Source: CAVRXZ01 sp963773035
GTDB taxonomy: Bacteria > Acidobacteriota > Vicinamibacteria > Vicinamibacterales > CAVVIG01
Length of the DNA: 64,000 bases
Reading direction: 5' to 3'
Assembly: GCA_963773035.1 (NCBI GenBank)
Contig: CAVYZX010000005.1
Coordinates: 1-64,000 of the forward strand
The position numbers were made by a program, and so were the translations under genes. The notes under the pieces were generated by a model. It was not told the origin of the DNA, did not search any database, and saw only the letters and a list, made by a program, of their open reading frames with translations. Positions 8,597-17,151 of this stretch are shown here, one piece after another. Every line of letters starts with the position of its first letter. The stretch's first letter is position 1.

Positions 8597-10261
8597 GTGA
8601 AAGTTGTCTGCCCCCGCCTTCCGAGCCCGACTCCGGACGCGACCGGCACGCGTGACAGTCGTACCGCAAGCAGCCGCCTGCCCGAGGAACTGGTTTCGGA
8701 GCAGATCCGCCGTCTGGCCATCTTCGGCGCCGTTGGCGCGGCCCTTTGGACCTTCGGATTCCTCGAGGACGCCGTGCTCCTGCCCGCCACGCTGCGGCCG
8801 ACTGCCGTCGCGCAAATGGCCAGACCGGTCGAGATTTTCGGTATCGTCATGTCGCTGGCCATGTTCATGTACGTGCGCTATGGAGACAGCAGCGCGCAAA
8901 CGAAGGTCAACATCGGCCTTGCGTACATGATCGTGAGCGCAGCCGCGGTCGCCTATATCAACACCTGGGCTGCTTCGGCAGTGTCCGCAAGGGTCGACCA
9001 GCTTTCCTGGAACACGGTCGTGATCCTCGTGTCGTCGATGATCCTTCCTGTTCGTCCCCGGCGGATGCTTGCAGCTTCGCTCGTGGCAGCGTCGGCCGAC
9101 CCGATCGGGGTCTGGATGGCTCATCTGCGTGGCCTGCCAGTACCTGCGTTGACGAACACGCTTCTGCTCTATCTGCCTAACTACGTCTGCGCGATCGTTT
9201 CGATGCTCCCGTCGAGCGTGCTGCACGGAATGGGACGCCGGCTGCGCCAGGCCGAGGCACTCGGAAGCTATCGCCTGGTGGAACTGCTCGGTCACGGCGG
9301 AATGGGCGAGGTCTGGCGGGCGGAGCACCTCCTGCTCGCACGGAACGTCGCGATCAAGCTGGTGCGACCCGAAGTGCTCGGAGCGGCGACTGAAGATGAG
9401 TCGCGGGTCGTGCTGCAGCGCTTCCAGCGGGAAGCCCGCGCAACAGCGGCGTTGAGCTCGCCACACACGATTCAGTTGTTCGACTACGGAATGACCGACG
9501 AAGGCACCTTCTACTACGCCATGGAACTGCTGGCGGGACGCGACCTGGAGAGCCTCGTTCGAGAATTCGGGCCGCTACCCGCCGACCGCGTGATTTTCCT
9601 CCTCAGGCAGGTCTGTCACTCGCTCGCCGATGCGCACGCGCGCGGCCTGGTGCATCGCGACATCAAGCCCGCAAATATCTACGTCTGCCGCATGGGGCTC
9701 GAGTACGACTTCATCAAGGTGCTGGACTTCGGTCTCGTGAAATTCAAGAAAGACAAACGTGACGTGCGCCTCACGCACAGCGCCAACGGCCAGACGACGG
9801 GAACGCCGGCCTACATGGCGCCGGAGATCGCAATGGGCGAGCGGGAAGTCGATCGACGGGCCGACGTGTACGCGTTGGGCTGCGTCACGTACTATCTGCT
9901 CACCGGCCAGCTCGTCTTCGAGGCCGACACGTCGATGAAGATGCTGATGCAGCACGTAAAGGCCAAACCGACCCCGCCCTCCAGTCGAACCGAATTGAAG
10001 ATTCCGCCCGAGATCGACGAACTGGTGTTGTCGTGTCTCGAGAAGGACCCGAACAAGCGGCCGCAGAATGCCGAGGTGCTGTACGACCTCGCGTGCCGGG
10101 GCACTTGCGTGATGTGGGATCAGGCCGCAGCGAAGCGCTGGTGGGACATTCATCTGCCCGAGCTGACAGGGCCGCTCACCATCAGCGACTCCGCCGCGGA
10201 AATTAGCGAATTCACTCCTGTCTCCACGTCGCAGACGGTCCCCATATTGCGAGGGCACTAG
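8597..10261 (+). CDS. Membrane serine/threonine protein kinase with N-terminal TM sensor region
   Basis: A 554-residue Hanks-type kinase starting at GTG 8597. Residues 35-210 form several membrane helices with no recognised sensor domain (HTH-less, MASE-like layout). The kinase domain spans about 225-495: glycine loop LLGHGGMGEVWRAE, Lys in VAIKLV, catalytic loop HRDIKPANIYV, DFGLVKF, and GTPAYMAPE. All catalytic residues are present. The C-terminal tail is short and unlike the PASTA or WD40 tails of other kinases. The order (membrane part first, kinase last) is the reverse of classical PknB. It follows the HEAT-transporter gene by 9 bases and overlaps the convergent cytochrome gene by 4 bases. 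Confidence 0.88.
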   Translation: MKVVCPRLPSPTPDATGTRDSRTASSRLPEELVSEQIRRLAIFGAVGAALWTFGFLEDAVLLPATLRPTAVAQMARPVEIFGIVMSLAMFMYVRYGDSSAQTKVNIGLAYMIVSAAAVAYINTWAASAVSARVDQLSWNTVVILVSSMILPVRPRRMLAASLVAASADPIGVWMAHLRGLPVPALTNTLLLYLPNYVCAIVSMLPSSVLHGMGRRLRQAEALGSYRLVELLGHGGMGEVWRAEHLLLARNVAIKLVRPEVLGAATEDESRVVLQRFQREARATAALSSPHTIQLFDYGMTDEGTFYYAMELLAGRDLESLVREFGPLPADRVIFLLRQVCHSLADAHARGLVHRDIKPANIYVCRMGLEYDFIKVLDFGLVKFKKDKRDVRLTHSANGQTTGTPAYMAPEIAMGEREVDRRADVYALGCVTYYLLTGQLVFEADTSMKMLMQHVKAKPTPPSSRTELKIPPEIDELVLSCLEKDPNKRPQNAEVLYDLACRGTCVMWDQAAAKRWWDIHLPELTGPLTISDSAAEISEFTPVSTSQTVPILRGH

Positions 10262-10815
10262 CGCGTTCCCGCCACGAGGGTGGGAGTCGCGCGCACGAAG
10301 TTCTTCACCGGTTTCAGTGAGGTCAAATACGCGTAGACCGCCTTGAGGTCCTCGTCGGTCATGTTCCGGAACGCCGGCCACGGCATCGGGGGCAGCAGGA
10401 TCTCGCCCTCCGGCTTCTTCCCGGTTCGCATCGTGTTGATGAAAGCCGCCTCGGTGTAACGGGCCCCAAGACCCGTCTCAGGGTCCGGCGTCAGGTTGGC
10501 GGCGTAGCTGTTGCCCCACGGGCCCGACCAGGCCGTGAAGTCCAGCGAGGCGCGAGCGACCCCTGCCTCCTGCATCGGTGGCGGCGTGGTGATCGGTCGT
10601 CCAGAAAGCAAGCGGCGCCCATCGGGGGTCATCTGCGCGTCGACCTTTGGAGAGTGGCAGTCGTGGCAGCCGGTGATGGCGACCAGGTACTCACCGCGCT
10701 TGATGCGTTCGGACGAACGGGCGGCTTGGGGCTCCGGGCCCGTGGCCCGGACGAACATGCTGCTGGCGAGCGCGAGGGTCAGGCTCAGTGCGATCGTCGA
10801 AAAGGTCGGTCTCAT
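10258..10815 (-). CDS. Secreted monohaem cytochrome c
   Basis: A 185-residue exported cytochrome. The signal peptide (MRPTFSTIALSLTLALASSM) is preceded by GGAGGTGAGA. The single haem motif is CHDCH in RGEYLVAITGCHDCHSPK. Later MPWPAFRNMTDEDLKAVYAY matches the C-terminal region of class I cytochromes that accompany dehydrogenases (adhB-like), and the Met there may be an axial ligand. Its 3' end overlaps the convergent kinase gene by 4 bases. No dehydrogenase partner is adjacent, so the electron donor is unknown. Confidence 0.85.
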   Translation of the reverse strand: MRPTFSTIALSLTLALASSMFVRATGPEPQAARSSERIKRGEYLVAITGCHDCHSPKVDAQMTPDGRRLLSGRPITTPPPMQEAGVARASLDFTAWSGPWGNSYAANLTPDPETGLGARYTEAAFINTMRTGKKPEGEILLPPMPWPAFRNMTDEDLKAVYAYLTSLKPVKNFVRATPTLVAGTR

Positions 10816-10910
10816 TTCTCACCTCCAAAATGCATGTTGCATGGTGAGCGAGACGGTTGGCCGATGGATGCTAAACCTTTCCTAGCGTTACCCTAAAATA
10901 TTCCTAACCG

Positions 10911-11369
10911 GTGATCACTCCAGACTTGGCTGCGTTTCTCGAAGGCGAAGTGGCGATTCACATCGCGACGCATAACGAGAGGCTTGAACCGAACGGCGCG
11001 CGCGTCGCGGCCGTGACGGTCGACGCCGACGGCACGCACGTCACGGCATACCTCCCGAAAATTGCCGCCGGAACGATCGTCGCCGACCTCGAGGCGAGCC
11101 GACAGGCCGCGCTCGTGTTTGCGCGCCCGAGCGACGATCACTCCTGTCAGATCAAGGGCGTCTTCGTCGAGGCGCGGGCGGCCGCGGCCCGGGAGCGGAA
11201 GCTGGTCGATCGCCAATGGGACGCGTTTCTCACGAACCTTGCGCAGATTGGCATTCCCAGGCAGGTCGCGGAAGGCTGGAAAACCTGGCCGTCAATCGCG
11301 ATCCGGCTGCGCGTGACGGCGCTCTTCAGCCAGACACCGGGACCCGGCGCAGGAGCGCCGATCCCGTGA
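10911..11369 (+). CDS. Pyridoxamine 5'-phosphate oxidase-like split-barrel protein
   Basis: A 152-residue protein with the FMN-binding split-barrel signature (VAIHIATHNERLEPNGARVA; ADLEASRQAALVFARPSDD; CQIKGVFVEARAAA). The start is GTG at 10911 with weak ribosome-binding context. It may bind FMN or F420, but the substrate is unknown. Its TGA lies inside the GTGA that starts the next gene, which carries a second split-barrel domain. The two are therefore translationally coupled and may form a heterodimer, since this fold usually dimerises with cofactor at the interface. Confidence 0.65.
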   Translation: MITPDLAAFLEGEVAIHIATHNERLEPNGARVAAVTVDADGTHVTAYLPKIAAGTIVADLEASRQAALVFARPSDDHSCQIKGVFVEARAAAARERKLVDRQWDAFLTNLAQIGIPRQVAEGWKTWPSIAIRLRVTALFSQTPGPGAGAPIP

Positions 11370-12748
11370 GTCTCGGACTCGAGGCAATGGCCCCCTGTTT
11401 CCAGGGGTTGATCCCGGCAACGCTCTACACGTGCTCGGCCGACGGCATCCCGAACGTCGCGTTTCTCAGCCACGTGGACTATGTCGATCCAAATCATGTG
11501 GCGCTCTCCTTCCAATTCTTCAACAAGAGCCGCCGCAACATCGCGGAGAACCCGCGCGCCCTGGTGTGCGTGACCGATCCCGATACAGGACAGGGTTGGC
11601 GGCTGCAGCTGCGCTTTGTTCGATCGGAGACGGCCGGGCCTGTCTTCGAGCGGATGGCGCTGCGAATCGAGGCGATCGCGTCGTATTGCGGGCTCAAGGG
11701 AATCTTCAAGCTGCTCGCCGCCGACATCTACGAGGTGCTCGTCATCGACCCGGCGCCGGAGGACGCCGCCATGCGGCAGGCGCGCCCCGCGCGGCATGCA
11801 CCCGCCGATGCAGTCTTCACCACGCGGGCCCTTCAGGACCTCGCTTTCCGAATCCAGGCGGCCGATTCGCTCGAGCAGCTCCTCGATTCGATTCTGGCCG
11901 GCATCGAAGAGGTCTTTGCCTTCACGCACTCGATGATCCTGCTGCCCGGCGAACGGGAAGGCGTGCTCGAGACGATCGCCACGCGCGGGTACGGCGAGGT
12001 CGGCGTCGGCGCCGAGGCGCGCTTCGGCGAAGGGATCGCCGGGATGGTCGCCGAGGCCCGCAAGCCAATTCGCATCTCGGGGTTGATGCGCGGAATGCTC
12101 TACGCGCTTGCCGTCCGGAAGCGAGCGGAAGAAGCCGGCCTCCATCCGGATGACCGGCGGATTCCGATGCCCGGCTTGCCGCATCCTGAAAGCCAGTTGG
12201 GCGTGCCACTGCTCGTGCGCTCGGAGCTGGTCGGTGTGCTGTGCATCGAGAGCGAAGTGCCTTACCGCTTTCATGAGGAAGACAAGGCGGCGATCGAGCT
12301 CCTCGGCAGCTACCTGGCTATCGCCATCCAGAACATGCTGTTGCGAGAGCGGTCCGAGGCGCTGGAACCCGAGCCGTCACCCGCCGCCGCACGCACCGTG
12401 ACGCCGACACCCCAACCGGGCCCACACCACTACAACATCGTGTTCTACGGCGGCGACGAACTGATCATGGTGGACGGCGAGTATCTCGTTCGCAGCCTGC
12501 CGGCGCGCATTCTCTGGAAGCTGCTTCGAGTACGGCAGGATGAGGGACGCGTGGAGTTCACCAATCGCGAGCTCAGGCTGGACAAAGCGCTGAACCTGCC
12601 CGAATGGAAGGACAATCTCGAAACTCGCCTCCTGTTGCTCCGCCGGCGTCTCGAACAGAGGTGCCCGAACGTCCGAATCGTCCCGCGGGCGCGCGGTCGC
12701 TTCGCGCTCGAGCTGGGGTGCAACGTCACACTCACGCAGCGGCCGTAG
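11366..12748 (+). CDS. Split-barrel flavin-binding domain, GAF domain and C-terminal DNA-binding-like domain
   Basis: A protein of about 460 residues. I place the start at GTG 11366 in the GTGA overlap with the upstream gene. A longer frame to 11216 would overlap that gene by 150 bases. Residues 10-140 are a pyridoxamine-oxidase-type split barrel (GLIPATLYTCSADGIPNVAF; LSFQFFNKSRRNIAENPRAL). Residues 155-330 are a GAF domain (LAFRIQAADSLEQLLDSILA; GVPLLVRSELVGVLCIESEV). Residues 360-455 include YNIVFYGGDELIMVDGEYLV and TNRELRLDKALNLPEWKDN, like a winged-helix or LytTR-like output module. The layout suggests a redox- or ligand-sensing regulator. The output domain assignment is weak. Confidence 0.65.
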   Translation: MSLGLEAMAPCFQGLIPATLYTCSADGIPNVAFLSHVDYVDPNHVALSFQFFNKSRRNIAENPRALVCVTDPDTGQGWRLQLRFVRSETAGPVFERMALRIEAIASYCGLKGIFKLLAADIYEVLVIDPAPEDAAMRQARPARHAPADAVFTTRALQDLAFRIQAADSLEQLLDSILAGIEEVFAFTHSMILLPGEREGVLETIATRGYGEVGVGAEARFGEGIAGMVAEARKPIRISGLMRGMLYALAVRKRAEEAGLHPDDRRIPMPGLPHPESQLGVPLLVRSELVGVLCIESEVPYRFHEEDKAAIELLGSYLAIAIQNMLLRERSEALEPEPSPAAARTVTPTPQPGPHHYNIVFYGGDELIMVDGEYLVRSLPARILWKLLRVRQDEGRVEFTNRELRLDKALNLPEWKDNLETRLLLLRRRLEQRCPNVRIVPRARGRFALELGCNVTLTQRP

Positions 12749-12749
12749 T

Positions 12750-13943
12750 GTGGTTGGAATGCCTATGTCATCCCGCATCCTGGCCGCGGACGCGGCCTTC
12801 TCTGCCGTCAGGCGCTTCTATTCGTCCTCGCGGTACGCCGAGCGGCGATCCGATCCCGGCATTTCGGACTTCACCTTCGGCAATCCTCACGAAATGCCGC
12901 TGCCGGGCCTAGTCGCGGCCATTCGCGACCGGGCACAGCCGCACGACAAGAACTGGTTCGCTTACAAGACGAGTGAAGAGGAACCGCAGGCATTCCTGGC
13001 GGAGCGTGTTGGCCAAGAACTGGGCCTGGCCTTCGCCCCCGCAGACATGGCTCTGACGACGGGGGCGTTCGCCGCGATCATGGTCGCTCTTCATCACGTC
13101 CTTGACGCCGGCGACGAGGCGATCTTCTCGGAGCCGGCGTGGTTCTGCTACGAGCCACTGCTGCTCGCCGCAGCCGCGGTGCCGCGCAAGGTCACGCTCA
13201 AGACGCCTTCCTTCGACCTGGATCTGGACGCCATTGATGCGGCGATCGGTTCGAAGACGCGCCTCCTCATCATCAATACTCCTCACAATCCGACCGGGCG
13301 TATCTATTCACGTGAGGTGCTGGAGAAGGTGGCGGATCTCCTCGAACGCGGCTCCGCCCGCATCGGCCACCGCATCTACCTGCTGTCAGATGAGCCTTAC
13401 CGTCGGCTGCGGTTCGACGGCAGGGGCTTCGACAGCCCGGCGTCGGTCTATCCGTGGACGTTCATCTCGTATAGCTACGGGAAGGTTCTACTTGCCCCAG
13501 GGCAACGACTCGGCTATCTGGCGATTTCGCCGCTCATGCCGGACGCGGAGCGTCGAGCCTTCAGCGATTCGATGTTTTCGGCGCAAATGGCTCTCGGCTG
13601 GTGCTTCCCGAATGCCGTCATGCAGTACGCCATACCGGACCTCGAGACGCTGTCCATCGATCAGGCTGCGCTGACGCGGCGGCGCGACTGCCTGATGAGC
13701 GTTCTGAGTGAGAACGATTACGACGTGCTTCCCCCGGAAGGCACGTTTTATCTTTGGAGCAGGTGGCCTTCGGGCGACCCGGTGCAGCTTTGGAATCACC
13801 TTGCCGATCGCAACGTCTTCGTGCTGCCAGGCAGTCTCATGAACGCACCCGGCTATTTTCGAATCAGCCTGACTGCGTCCGACGACATGGTCGATCGTGC
13901 ACTTTCGGCGTTCCGGGAAGTCGGACGGTTCTCGCGCGGCTAG
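12750..13943 (+). CDS. PLP-dependent aminotransferase, class I/II fold
   Basis: A 397-residue fold-type I PLP enzyme. Visible features are the cofactor-binding region (ALTTGAFAAIMVALHHVLDA), INTPHNPTGRIYS with the cofactor-contacting Asn, LLSDEPYRRLRFD with the Asp that pairs with the pyridine nitrogen, and SYSYGKVLLAPGQRLGYLA, whose Lys forms the Schiff base. The C-terminal carboxylate-binding Arg is likely in GYFRISLTASDD. GTG 12750 and ATGs at 12759 and 12765 are all possible starts. The substrate cannot be read. It follows the GAF regulator by one base, so it may be in the same operon. Confidence 0.85.
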   Translation: MVGMPMSSRILAADAAFSAVRRFYSSSRYAERRSDPGISDFTFGNPHEMPLPGLVAAIRDRAQPHDKNWFAYKTSEEEPQAFLAERVGQELGLAFAPADMALTTGAFAAIMVALHHVLDAGDEAIFSEPAWFCYEPLLLAAAAVPRKVTLKTPSFDLDLDAIDAAIGSKTRLLIINTPHNPTGRIYSREVLEKVADLLERGSARIGHRIYLLSDEPYRRLRFDGRGFDSPASVYPWTFISYSYGKVLLAPGQRLGYLAISPLMPDAERRAFSDSMFSAQMALGWCFPNAVMQYAIPDLETLSIDQAALTRRRDCLMSVLSENDYDVLPPEGTFYLWSRWPSGDPVQLWNHLADRNVFVLPGSLMNAPGYFRISLTASDDMVDRALSAFREVGRFSRG

Positions 13944-13975
13944 TTGAGGGTGGACGCTGAATCGGGACCGTTTTG

Positions 13976-14042
13976 AACCACGAAGCACGAAGTTCACGAA
14001 GACTTTCATTTCCTATCTTCGTGTTCTTCGTTCTTCGTGGTT
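13976..14042. terminator. CACGAAG-type hairpin between convergent genes
   Basis: Arms 13976-14002 and 14016-14042 match at 24 of 27 positions around a 13-base loop. Each arm has three short ACGAAG units. The hairpin lies between the aminotransferase and the convergent ADOP permease gene and probably acts as a terminator for both. Confidence 0.75.
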
Positions 14043-14106
14043 AGTGGCGCATCAGTTTAACGCGAGCGTCAGTAATGACATCACCGAGTTCTTATCAGCT
14101 TAAGGC

Positions 14107-16704
14107 TTATAGCTGTCGCAACGCGCGCACCGGATCGAGGCGGGAACTTCTGCGCGCAGGGACGTAGCCGGCCGACAGTCCGACCAGCAGGAGGAGCACA
14201 GCCGCTCCTCCGAACGCAATCGGATCGAACGGACTTACGCCAGCCAGGAACGTGCTGAAAGCTGGCATCATGGCGACTGATGCAATCGCGCCAATCGCCA
14301 CTCCCGATGCGACCACTTTGAGCGATCGCACCAGCATTTCCCTACGAATGCGAGGAGGCGTCGCACCAAGGGCCATCCGGATGCCGACCTCCGAGGTTCG
14401 GGAAGCCACCACGTAGGACATCACCCCGTAGAGGCCGATCATGGCCAGAAGCAGACCCACAGCTCCCATCGTACCCATCAAGAACGTGCCTGCACGGCGC
14501 ATATTCAACTCGAGGCTCGTCGCATTTCGCAGCGTTTGCACGCTCACGGGAACGGTCCCGTCGATGCCGTCGATGGTTCGCCGCACCGTATCCACCAGGG
14601 CGTCGGGTGCGCCGGACGTTCGAGCGTGCAAGACGAGATTGCGGGGCTTTTGCGCGTAGGGATAGTAGACGACGGACAACGGCGCTTCACCGATCGTCCC
14701 GATGCGATGGTCGCGCACCAGACCGATCACTTCGGCTTCCGGTTCGTCGACGGTCTGGACGTGCTGTCCGATGATTTCCCGGCCGGGAAAATAGGTTCCG
14801 GCGAACGTCTCGTTGACGATCGCCACGCGCGGAGTCCCGGCGCGGTGCGACGGGTCGAATTCGCGGCCTTTCAACAGAGGAATCGCCAGCGTCCTGAAGT
14901 AGTCGGGACCGACGCTGAAGGTCCAGGGCCGTGTTCCGGGAATATCCGTGCGCCCGGCGGGGTGAAAGCTCCTGAGCAACGAGTCGCCGCCAAGGGGCAC
15001 CAGAGTCGCGGGGCTCGCATACGACACACCCGGGATCCTGGCGATCTCCTGCACGAGCCGGTCGGCGAAGCGGAGCCGCGCCTCTCCAGGATACTGGCTC
15101 GAGTCCAGCCCGAAATTGGCCACTATGCCGCGGTCGAGGTCGAAGCCGACATTCGCGCGTCCAATCTGTACCTGGCTGCGGAGGCACAAGAACGCAGCCA
15201 CGATCAGGACCAGCGACATCGCCACCTGGCCGACGACGAGCTTCTGACCCAGTCCCGTTCGCGGCGTCACGCCTTCTCCATTCTGGCGGACCTCCGCCAC
15301 GACGTCGGCTCGCGTCGCTCTCAGAGCGGGAACGACACCGCACACCAGCGTCATGAGGAACACGAGCGCCCCGGCGTACGGGAGCAGCCGGGTGTCCATG
15401 GTGATGGCGGCCAGAATTGATAGAGGGCCTTCAAATGGAATCTTGGTGAGCGTGAACGCCAGCGGCAGGCCGACCGCCGCACCGGCAGAGACCAACAGCA
15501 GGCTTTCGACAAGCATCGCCTGCACGACGTGCGCTCGCCCGGCGCCGATGGCAACGCGAATCGCCACGTCGCGGCGCCGCGCCGCCGCTCGCGCCATCAG
15601 CAATCCGGTCACATTGACGCAGGCGATCAGCAGCACCAGGGCGGCCGTGACCAGGGTGATCGTTGCAAGAAATTGGAATCTCGGAGGAGTCCCTCGAAAC
15701 TGCATGGCCGCCGCAGGAAACACACTCGCCGACCGGCCCGTTGCCGCAAGCCGATCGGGATAGGCGCGCTCGAGCGATGCGCTAAGCGCCGTCACCTCCG
15801 CCTGAGCCCGCGAAGCCGCTGAGCCTGGCGCGAGCCGCGCGAGCACGCTCAGACTCGGACTCCCACGCTCTTCGAGCGCGGGCAACGTCAATTTACTAAG
15901 CGGCACGTAAAGCGAAGGGCCCATCCAGCCGGTAACCGCCCGGTATCCTTCTGGTAGAACTCCGACGACCGTGAATGGTTCGCCGTTCAGGACCAACGAT
16001 TCGCCGATGGCGGCCGGGTCAGCACGAAGACTGGTTTTCCAGAATCCGGCCGTGACGACCACCAGCCGCGGCTGGGTTTCGGATGCGGCGTCGTGCTCCG
16101 AGAACGGACGGCCCATCTGCGCAGAAACGCCGAGGACCTGAAAGAAGTTCGCGGTCACGGCCAACACGCTGACACGCGAGGTACGGCCGCCGGTTCCCAG
16201 ATTCATCCCGGTGATTCTGAAACCTGCGGCATCCTCGAAGATCCGGTTGCGCAGCAGGTCCTGATAGTCCGGGACCGAGAACTGGTTGGCGTAGCTTGGT
16301 TCGACACCGACCATCCGGTCCGCCTCGCCCATCGTCGGTTGATGCCCAAAGATGGTGAGGACGCCCATGTACAGGATGACGTTGAGACCGATGCCGAGTC
16401 CGAGAGACAGCGCGCTGACGATCACGAGTCCAGGGCTTCTGCGGAGGCTGCGAACGCCGTGCCGAACGTCCTGCCACAGGCTGTCGACCCAAGGAAACAC
16501 CCACACTGCCCGCGCGTCCTCGCGAGCGAGTGCGAAGTTACCCATAGTGCGCCGGGCGGCGCCGATCGCGTCCTGTCTCGACCGGCCATCCTGTATCAGA
16601 TCGCGCTCCACCATCTCCCGATGGAACTGCAGTTCGTCCGCCAGATCCTCGTCTGCGCGCCGCTGATGGAGCCAGTACCCGAGGCGACGAAACAGCGCCG
16701 GCAT
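14107..16704 (-). CDS. ADOP-family ABC transporter permease (MacB/FtsX type)
   Basis: An 865-residue permease of the acidobacterial duplicated orphan permease group. The N-terminus carries the ADOP cytoplasmic segment (DEDLADELQFHREMVERDL, with the motif RRTMGNFALAREDAR). Two MacB_PCD periplasmic plus FtsX membrane modules follow, one at about residues 80-460 and one at 480-865. The second ends in SYVVASRTSEVGIRMALGA and GYVPARRSSRLDPVRALRQL, the usual ADOP C-terminus. No ATPase gene is adjacent, as expected for an orphan permease. A PadR regulator lies 4 bases upstream on the same strand, the standard ADOP-PadR pair. The likely job is export or mechanotransmission, substrate unknown. Confidence 0.93.
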   Translation of the reverse strand: MPALFRRLGYWLHQRRADEDLADELQFHREMVERDLIQDGRSRQDAIGAARRTMGNFALAREDARAVWVFPWVDSLWQDVRHGVRSLRRSPGLVIVSALSLGLGIGLNVILYMGVLTIFGHQPTMGEADRMVGVEPSYANQFSVPDYQDLLRNRIFEDAAGFRITGMNLGTGGRTSRVSVLAVTANFFQVLGVSAQMGRPFSEHDAASETQPRLVVVTAGFWKTSLRADPAAIGESLVLNGEPFTVVGVLPEGYRAVTGWMGPSLYVPLSKLTLPALEERGSPSLSVLARLAPGSAASRAQAEVTALSASLERAYPDRLAATGRSASVFPAAAMQFRGTPPRFQFLATITLVTAALVLLIACVNVTGLLMARAAARRRDVAIRVAIGAGRAHVVQAMLVESLLLVSAGAAVGLPLAFTLTKIPFEGPLSILAAITMDTRLLPYAGALVFLMTLVCGVVPALRATRADVVAEVRQNGEGVTPRTGLGQKLVVGQVAMSLVLIVAAFLCLRSQVQIGRANVGFDLDRGIVANFGLDSSQYPGEARLRFADRLVQEIARIPGVSYASPATLVPLGGDSLLRSFHPAGRTDIPGTRPWTFSVGPDYFRTLAIPLLKGREFDPSHRAGTPRVAIVNETFAGTYFPGREIIGQHVQTVDEPEAEVIGLVRDHRIGTIGEAPLSVVYYPYAQKPRNLVLHARTSGAPDALVDTVRRTIDGIDGTVPVSVQTLRNATSLELNMRRAGTFLMGTMGAVGLLLAMIGLYGVMSYVVASRTSEVGIRMALGATPPRIRREMLVRSLKVVASGVAIGAIASVAMMPAFSTFLAGVSPFDPIAFGGAAVLLLLVGLSAGYVPARRSSRLDPVRALRQL

Positions 16705-16708
16705 CTTC

Positions 16709-17044
16709 TCAGGCCTCCAACACGCGTTGAATCGCCCCGATGATCTGTTCGAAGCCCTTGCGTTCGGCGGCGAGCCGCTTACGGCCCGAAGGGGTCAGCG
16801 CGTAGTACCGAGCGCGCCGATTGTTGTCGGACAGGCCCCACTCGCCCGAGATCCAGCCGTTCAACAGCAGCCGCTGCAAGGCCGGATACAGCGAGCTCTC
16901 ACCCACCTGCAGCACGTCCTGCGACGCCACGCGGAGGTGTTGCGCGATGCCATAGCCGTGCATCGAGCCGCGCTGAAGTGTTCTCAGAATCAGCAGATCG
17001 AGCGTTCCAGGCAGGAGCTCTTGCGACTCTTTCGTGCTTCCCAT
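16709..17044 (-). CDS. PadR-family transcriptional regulator
   Basis: A 111-residue winged-helix repressor with the PadR signature (LPGTLDLLILRTLQRGSMHG; GYGIAQHL; GESSLYPALQRLLLNGWI; RRARYYALTPSGRKRL). It starts an operon with the ADOP permease, 4 bases apart, and presumably controls it and itself. A 6-bp inverted repeat covers its own start codon. The small size fits a PadR-s1 protein with one C-terminal dimerisation helix. Confidence 0.92.
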   Translation of the reverse strand: MGSTKESQELLPGTLDLLILRTLQRGSMHGYGIAQHLRVASQDVLQVGESSLYPALQRLLLNGWISGEWGLSDNNRRARYYALTPSGRKRLAAERKGFEQIIGAIQRVLEA

Positions 17045-17057
17045 CGTCTATCGATGG
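17041..17057. promoter_or_regulatory. Inverted repeat over the PadR start codon, possible operator
   Basis: Six-base arms CCATCG and CGATGG flank TCTAT. The repeat overlaps the PadR start codon and faces the divergent kinase promoter. TATCG also recurs as a direct repeat just after it. An autoregulatory role is inference. Confidence 0.35.
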
Positions 17058-17151
17058 GAAGTATCGTCGGGTCGCGCGTCTATGTCAATCGTTACGCGCT
17101 CCGGGCCGCAGCGCGTATAGCGGCAGCTTATAATCCAACCGCTTACGCGCC

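Noticed and set aside
8039..9466. A reverse-strand open frame of about 475 codons across the transporter and kinase genes
   Set aside because: It is antisense to two well-supported genes and is compositionally biased (Arg, His, Gln), as expected of a shadow frame.
8597..10261. Reading the N-terminal membrane part of the kinase as a separate gene
   Set aside because: The frame is continuous, with no internal start in a good context, and other sensor kinases share this layout.
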